Positions 13,181 to 17,431 of a DNA stretch of 17,431 nt are shown here, in pieces; position 1 is the first letter of the stretch, and each line of letters starts with the position of its first letter. The position numbers were made by a program, and so were the translations under genes. Location: positions 16,133 through 33,563 of the forward strand of contig VBPB01000081.1 of the NCBI GenBank assembly GCA_005893365.1, read 5' to 3'. The notes below the pieces were generated by a model, which saw only the letters and a list, made by a program, of their open reading frames with translations, was not told the origin of the DNA and did no database searches. Source of the DNA: Candidatus Eiseniibacteriota bacterium. Lineage in GTDB: Bacteria > Eisenbacteria > RBG-16-71-46.

Positions 13181-14484
13181 CAGGCCGCCCCCTCGGGCCG
13201 TGCCACGGCGAGCGCGTCGAGCCATCCCGCGAGCTGCCCCGCCAGGCGCGGCCGGGCGTGCTGGGCGAGCCACGCGGGGCGCTCGGCGAGGGAACGCTTC
13301 CCGTCCTTCCACGCCAGGTAGTGACGCTCGATCGCCGCGGCGAGCGGGACGCGGTCGCCCGGGGGCAGCACCTCGCCCCCGCCGCGGCGGACCAGCTCGG
13401 CCGCCTCGTCGCCGGGATCGAGGAGCGCCAGCACCGGGCGTCCCGCGTCCAGGTACTCGTAGAGCTTCCCCGGCACCATGGTGCGGTAGCCCGCGCCGCG
13501 CGGCTTCCAGAGCAGCAGCAGGTCGGCGCGCCGCTGCAGCGCCCGGGTCGCCGCGTGCGTGCGCGGTCCGGGGAACTCGACGATGCCGGTCAAGCCCAGC
13601 GCCTGGGCCCGATCGGCGTGGTGCGACTCGAACGGTCCCACCAGCTTGGCGCGCAGGCGGCGGCGCGCCTCGGGCCTTAGGCTCAACAGGTCGTGGAGGG
13701 CCTCGAGCAGCACGTCGGTGTCGGGCATCAGCGACATCGTCCCGGTGAAGGCGAGGACGAAGGCCTCGGCCGGGACCCCCGCGTCCTCCGTCGCCTCGTC
13801 CACGACCTCGGGCTCGAAGCCGTTGGGCAGGTGCTCGAGCCGCGCCTGGCCCGCGGCGGCGATCAGGTCGTCGGCGTGCGTGCGCGAGGCGGCGAGGACC
13901 AGATCCGCGCCCCCCAGGACCGCCCGCTCCATCGCCGCCTGGCGCGCGCGGTGCCATGCCGTGGGCGGACGACGGAAGTGGAGGGCGACCCAGGGGTCGC
14001 GGAAGTCGGCGACCCACGGCACGGCGAAGCGGCGCCGGAGGGCCAGGCCCGCCAGCTGGACGCTGTCCGGCGGCGAGCTGGTGAGGATCGCGTCGATCCC
14101 GCCCTGGCGGATGCGGCGGGCGGCGGCCGTGGCCGCGCGGCGCGACCAGCCGGCGTAGGAGTCGGGCAGCAGCCACCAGTCGCTGAGCGAGCGCAGGCCG
14201 GCGAACAGGCCGCCCGGCCGCCGGCCCTCGTCGCGGCCGCGTCCCAGGCGCATCCACGCCTCGAGTCCGCTGCCTCCGCTCACCCGGATCACCTCCGTCT
14301 CGGCCGGCACCCGGGCTGCCAGGGATGCGTCCCGCACCCAGTAGTCCCGCGCGCCGGCGCACACCACCGTGCACGCCCATCCGTGGGCCGGCAGGTGGCG
14401 CGTGAAGCCGAGGATCCGGTGGACCCCACCGCCCGCCAGCGGCGGGTAGAAGTAGCACACAATGAGCAGGCGACGCACGCTCAC
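13180..14484 (-). CDS. Glycosyltransferase, GT4-like (GT-B fold)
   Basis: A 434-residue cytoplasmic GT-B-type glycosyltransferase. The N-terminal domain begins with RRLLIVCYFYPPLAGGGVHR (4-23), the 'YFYPP..GGG..R' loop common in capsule and exopolysaccharide GT4 enzymes, and includes WVADFRDPW (157-165) and AASRTHADDL (198-207). The C-terminal donor domain starts near FVLAFTGTMS (242-251) and holds VPGKLYEYLDAGRPVLAL (337-354), the family's nucleotide-sugar-binding region. The sugar transferred is not predictable. The start is GTG at 14484, forming GTGA with the upstream gene's stop and preceded by GGGGGG at 5 bases; a second GTG at 14478 is possible. It ends in a TGATG overlap with the GT-C gene, so the three are translated as a coupled set. 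Confidence 0.85.
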   Translation of the reverse strand: MSVRRLLIVCYFYPPLAGGGVHRILGFTRHLPAHGWACTVVCAGARDYWVRDASLAARVPAETEVIRVSGGSGLEAWMRLGRGRDEGRRPGGLFAGLRSLSDWWLLPDSYAGWSRRAATAAARRIRQGGIDAILTSSPPDSVQLAGLALRRRFAVPWVADFRDPWVALHFRRPPTAWHRARQAAMERAVLGGADLVLAASRTHADDLIAAAGQARLEHLPNGFEPEVVDEATEDAGVPAEAFVLAFTGTMSLMPDTDVLLEALHDLLSLRPEARRRLRAKLVGPFESHHADRAQALGLTGIVEFPGPRTHAATRALQRRADLLLLWKPRGAGYRTMVPGKLYEYLDAGRPVLALLDPGDEAAELVRRGGGEVLPPGDRVPLAAAIERHYLAWKDGKRSLAERPAWLAQHARPRLAGQLAGWLDALAVARPEGAA

Positions 14485-15560
14485 GACCGCCCCCCGCCGC
14501 GCGCGGCGGTGCCGCGGCCGACCAGGGTGGCGAACAGCGCCTCGATGCGCGCGAGGTTCCGGGTGGTCTCGCCGCGCGCCGCGACCACCTCGCGATTGCG
14601 GCGGCGCGCGGCCTCGGCCCACGCCGGCTCGCCGAGGGCGCGCTCGAGGGCCGCCTCCAGCGCGCCGGCGTCCCCCACCGCGAACATCCGGGCGCCTTCA
14701 CCTTCGCCCACCCACTCGCGGTTGCCCGCGATGTCGCTCACCACCGGCAACGCGCCGCCCGCCATCGCCTCGAGCAGCGACACCGAGGTGGAATCAGAGC
14801 GCGAGGCCGACAGGTAGACCTCGGCGCGCGCGAGGAGGTCGGCCAGGGCCGCGGGTGCCAGCATGCCGGCGAAGGTGTAGCGCCCGGCGGGCAGCACGCG
14901 CGCCGCGAGCGCCTCGAGCGCCCGGCGCCGGCGGCCGTCCCCGCCCAACACCAGGCGCAGGTGCGGGTGGCGGCGCATCACCGGGGCCACACCCTCGATC
15001 AGCGTCTCCAGGTCGTAGACCGGCTCGTGCATGCGCACGCTCGCCAGCAGCCCCGGCTCGCGCGCGGGCCCGGGCGCGAAGCGCGACAGATCCACGCCCC
15101 AGGTCACGACGTGCACCGCGTCTGGGCGGGCCCCCAGCTCGCGGGCGGCCCGGCCCAGGTTCTCGGCGTCCGCCAGCACCAGGTCGGCGCGCCGGAGCAC
15201 GAAGCGCGCGCGCGCGCGCTGCAGCGGCCCGCTCCGGCCGGCGAGCAGCAGGTCCGAGCCCCACGCCGTCACCGCGAGCGGATGGCGTCCGCTCAGCGCG
15301 CCGAGCAGGCCGTAGTTGGGCACGTAGTGGGCGTCGACCAGGTCGGGGCCGAACCGGGCCAGGACCCCCATCAACGCCGGGGCGGCGAGCGGGTAGCGGA
15401 GGAACCCGGGCAGGGGGAACGCGGGCAGGCGCTCGGCGCCCAGCTCGGCGGGCCCCGGCTCGAGCGACCAGACGCCCACCGTGTGGCCGCGTCCCCGCAG
15501 GCCCTCGACCCAGCGCCGGGTGTGACCGACCGCGGCGTTCGCCAGTGTGGCGATCCTCAC
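14481..15560 (-). CDS. Glycosyltransferase family 4-like protein
   Basis: A 359-residue GT-B-fold glycosyltransferase, probably acting at the cytoplasmic face of the membrane in surface polysaccharide synthesis. The N-terminal half has VDAHYVPNYG (75-84) and TAWGSDLL (98-105). The C-terminal half has VTWGVDLSRFAP (152-163), SVRMHEPVYDLETLIEG (174-190), LVLGGDG (203-209) and SDSTSVSLLEAMAGGALPV (255-273), which matches the GT4 donor-binding 'E-x7-E' region with Asp in the first position. The GTG start at 15560 gives MRIATLANA and has a strong GGGAGG about 7 bases upstream. It is the first gene of the three-gene cassette. A 16-bp alternating GC tract lies inside it (15204-15219). Confidence 0.85.
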   Translation of the reverse strand: MRIATLANAAVGHTRRWVEGLRGRGHTVGVWSLEPGPAELGAERLPAFPLPGFLRYPLAAPALMGVLARFGPDLVDAHYVPNYGLLGALSGRHPLAVTAWGSDLLLAGRSGPLQRARARFVLRRADLVLADAENLGRAARELGARPDAVHVVTWGVDLSRFAPGPAREPGLLASVRMHEPVYDLETLIEGVAPVMRRHPHLRLVLGGDGRRRRALEALAARVLPAGRYTFAGMLAPAALADLLARAEVYLSASRSDSTSVSLLEAMAGGALPVVSDIAGNREWVGEGEGARMFAVGDAGALEAALERALGEPAWAEAARRRNREVVAARGETTRNLARIEALFATLVGRGTAARGGGRS

Positions 15561-15577
15561 CCGGATCCCTCCCGTGT

Positions 15578-15598
15578 CACGCGCTCACGGGGCGCGTG
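15578..15598 (-). promoter_or_regulatory. Hairpin upstream of the glycosyltransferase operon
   Basis: A perfect 7-bp inverted repeat, CACGCGC and GCGCGTG with a 7-base loop, lies directly before the ribosome site of the first glycosyltransferase gene. A second small stem (CCGGC/GCCGG, 15624-15637) follows the stop codon of the propeller gene. Neither is followed by a T-run. In the 84-bp gap I see no clear promoter, so the cassette may be read through from upstream or use an unrecognised promoter. Confidence 0.3.
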
Positions 15599-15644
15599 CC
15601 ATCCTCGCCGCGCCCGATCGCCCCCGGCCGTGGCCGGCGCGGTG

Positions 15645-17431
15645 CTAATGGAGCAGCACGAAACGCGCGCGCGCCAGGCCACTGCTGCCCTGCGCGCGCA
15701 CGAAGTAGACGCCCGGGTCCACCAGCACGCCGTTCTCGTCGCGCCCGTCCCAGAACACCCGCCCGCGCTCCAGCGTCGTGAACCGACGCAGCCGGCGGCC
15801 GCGCAGATCGTAGATGCCGCCGGTGTAGCCCGCCGAGACGCCCTGCAGCCGCAGCTCCACGCCGAGCCCGGTCAAGGTCGCGGGATTCGGGAAGACCCGG
15901 AGCGTGTCCCTGGCCCCCGCGGGCGGGGCCGGCGGGCGGTAGGCGGGATCGAACCGGTTGAGCCCGTCGGCCGTGCCGAACCACACCGCGCCGGTCAGGG
16001 GCTCGACCGCCACCGCCCGCACGTCGTCCGAGGCGAGCGGCGAGTTGGCGGCGGTGAAGTTCTGCGTCGTGCCGTCAGGGCGATACCAGCGCACCCCTTC
16101 CTCGCTCCCGACGAACACGTCGCCGTTGGGCGCCACGTCCATGAGGCGCAGGCCACTGAGCGGCCGGCCCGCCGGCGTCTTGAGCGTCTGCACCACGCGC
16201 AGCGGCGAGGAGGTGCGGTTGATGCGTTTGAGCTCGCTGTCGGTCAGCACCCAGATGGAGTCGCCGTGCGCGACCATGGCCCAGATGTCGAGGCTGGTGG
16301 TACCGGTGACCGACTTGAAGTCGTAGCCCTGCTCGGGCCGGCGCACGAAGGTGTCCACGCCGCTGTTGGTGGCGCCGGCGTAGCCCACCCAGATGCGACC
16401 CGCCTTGTCCACGGTGACCGCCCGGACCTTGCCCGCGCGCACCAGGCTGGTGGCGGGCAGGCCGGGCTGCCAGTTGCCCACGTGGGCGCCGGTCGAATCG
16501 TAGAAGTCCAGGCCGAGCGGCACCAGGTCGTTGAAGAAGTCCATGCCAAACCACACGCCGCCGTTCGAGTCGGCGGCCGCCCCGAAGGCGAGCGTGTGGC
16601 GCGGGTCGTCGCCCGGTTGATTCCAGTAGTGCGTGAACCGCGCCGGGTCGGTGCTGTCGTCGAAGCGCTCGATCGCGAATCCCCAACAGGCCACCCATTT
16701 CTGGTGGTTGCGGTCCCGCAGCATGGCGAACACCTCGGTCGCCTTGATGAAATCGTTGGGGCAGGGGCCGGTGGTGCAGGCGACCGGCAGCCAGGGGTAC
16801 CAGGTTGTCCCGTCCCAGCGCCCGATGCCCTGCGAGCGGGTGGCCGCGTAGACGCGCGTGTCGTCGATGATGATGTTGTTGTACGTGTTGCCGGGCGGGG
16901 CCACCGGGACGCGCAGCGGCCATGCGGTGTCCGCGACGGCGGTGCCCGGTGTCGGCGGTTGCTCCCGGAGTCCCTCCGCGGTGCCGGCGTAATGGGTCGT
17001 GGTACCGGTCGGGTCCACCGCCGGCTCCGGATCGTCCCCATCCGACGGCGCGGCCACGGGGGACTTGTCGAGCAGCGTGAACGCCGCATCGCCGGCGCGG
17101 CGGCGCCAGATGCCGAGTTCGGTGCCGGCCAGGACGGTGCCGTAGTCCTCCTTGAGAGCGTGCACGATGCCGATGGCGTCGCTGGCGACCCATGCGGCGG
17201 TGGGCGGGTCCCAGCGATAGACGCCTCCGCCCGACTGCGCGAACAGGTCGGCGCCGTCGCTGGCGAGATGCTCCACCTGGAGCGTGGGCAGCCCGGTGTT
17301 CGCCTTGCGCCAGTCCGCGAGATCGCTCGTGGTGTGCGCGTAACCCACGCCGCGCGGCGTGGAGAGCCAGAGCGTGTCGGCGAGCTGGACGACCCCGGTG
17401 ATCGCCGGGAGCACGAACGTGGTGTCGAAGG
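15645..17431 (-). CDS. Secreted beta-propeller protein with C-terminal FlgD-like/type IX sorting-like domain (N-terminus outside window)
   Basis: The frame is open to the right window edge, so the start and any signal peptide are missing; about 594 residues are present. Most of it consists of propeller-blade repeats of the two-component-regulator-propeller type, for example GGVWFGMDFF, GRIWVGYAG, GDVFVGSEEGVRWY and GAVWFGTADGLNRFDP. A Pro-rich linker (RPPAPPAG) leads to the last 84 residues (15648-15899): VFPNPATL, GIYDLRGRRLRRF, WDGRDENGVLVDPGVYFVRA and the end RARFVLLH. That domain is the FlgD-Ig-like/type IX-like C-terminal module found on secreted proteins of the FCB group and relatives. 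The propeller is not followed by membrane or kinase domains, so it is not a hybrid sensor kinase in the visible part. Ligand and function are unknown. The stop is TAG. Confidence 0.85.
   Translation of the reverse strand, partial: FDTTFVLPAITGVVQLADTLWLSTPRGVGYAHTTSDLADWRKANTGLPTLQVEHLASDGADLFAQSGGGVYRWDPPTAAWVASDAIGIVHALKEDYGTVLAGTELGIWRRRAGDAAFTLLDKSPVAAPSDGDDPEPAVDPTGTTTHYAGTAEGLREQPPTPGTAVADTAWPLRVPVAPPGNTYNNIIIDDTRVYAATRSQGIGRWDGTTWYPWLPVACTTGPCPNDFIKATEVFAMLRDRNHQKWVACWGFAIERFDDSTDPARFTHYWNQPGDDPRHTLAFGAAADSNGGVWFGMDFFNDLVPLGLDFYDSTGAHVGNWQPGLPATSLVRAGKVRAVTVDKAGRIWVGYAGATNSGVDTFVRRPEQGYDFKSVTGTTSLDIWAMVAHGDSIWVLTDSELKRINRTSSPLRVVQTLKTPAGRPLSGLRLMDVAPNGDVFVGSEEGVRWYRPDGTTQNFTAANSPLASDDVRAVAVEPLTGAVWFGTADGLNRFDPAYRPPAPPAGARDTLRVFPNPATLTGLGVELRLQGVSAGYTGGIYDLRGRRLRRFTTLERGRVFWDGRDENGVLVDPGVYFVRAQGSSGLARARFVLLH

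Overview
The window is a very GC-rich bacterial segment in which every gene I can support lies on the minus strand, so transcription runs from high to low coordinates. It holds most of a division and cell wall (dcw) cluster, preceded by a short polysaccharide glycosyltransferase operon and the 3' part of a secreted beta-propeller protein. No rRNA, tRNA, CRISPR array, insertion sequence or phage gene was seen. The surface protein ends in a 'VFPNP...YDLRGR...WDGRDENG...GVYFVR' domain of the FlgD-like/type IX sorting type. Together with the base composition and a dcw cluster for DAP-type wall, this suggests a diderm of the FCB group or a neighbour; Candidatus Eisenbacteria is my best guess (inference, moderate to low confidence).

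Layout in transcription order: (1) 17431-15645, a partial propeller protein with a C-terminal sorting-like domain. (2) 15560-11633, three start/stop-overlapping genes: two GT4-like glycosyltransferases and a polytopic GT-C-type glycosyltransferase; a 13-bp tandem repeat begins exactly at the last stop codon. (3) 11632-11352, an intergenic control region with a good sigma70-type promoter (TTGACA, 18 bp, TACATT), followed by four TGG-containing boxes at an exact 10-bp period, matching the known MraZ operator design. (4) 11351-1, mraZ, a STAS-domain gene, rsmH (mraW), an ftsL-like gene, ftsI (division PBP with two PASTA domains), murE, murF, mraY, murD, ftsW and the first 84 codons of murG.

The dcw genes are almost all joined by ATGA, GTGA or TGATG overlaps, so they look like one translationally coupled operon. 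RsmH methylates 16S rRNA. MurE, MurF and MurD are the amino-acid ligases of UDP-MurNAc-pentapeptide synthesis. MraY and MurG build lipid I and lipid II. FtsW and FtsI polymerise and cross-link septal peptidoglycan, and FtsL is a small bitopic divisome protein. MraZ probably represses the whole unit.

The departures from the textbook cluster are: a STAS (anti-sigma-antagonist-like) gene between mraZ and rsmH whose usual phosphorylatable serine is absent; a 21-codon mini-cistron bridging ftsI and murE with ATGA overlaps at both ends; a hairpin-containing 116-bp gap before a TTG-started ftsI; and the G-rich tandem repeat between the glycosyltransferase operon and the dcw promoter.
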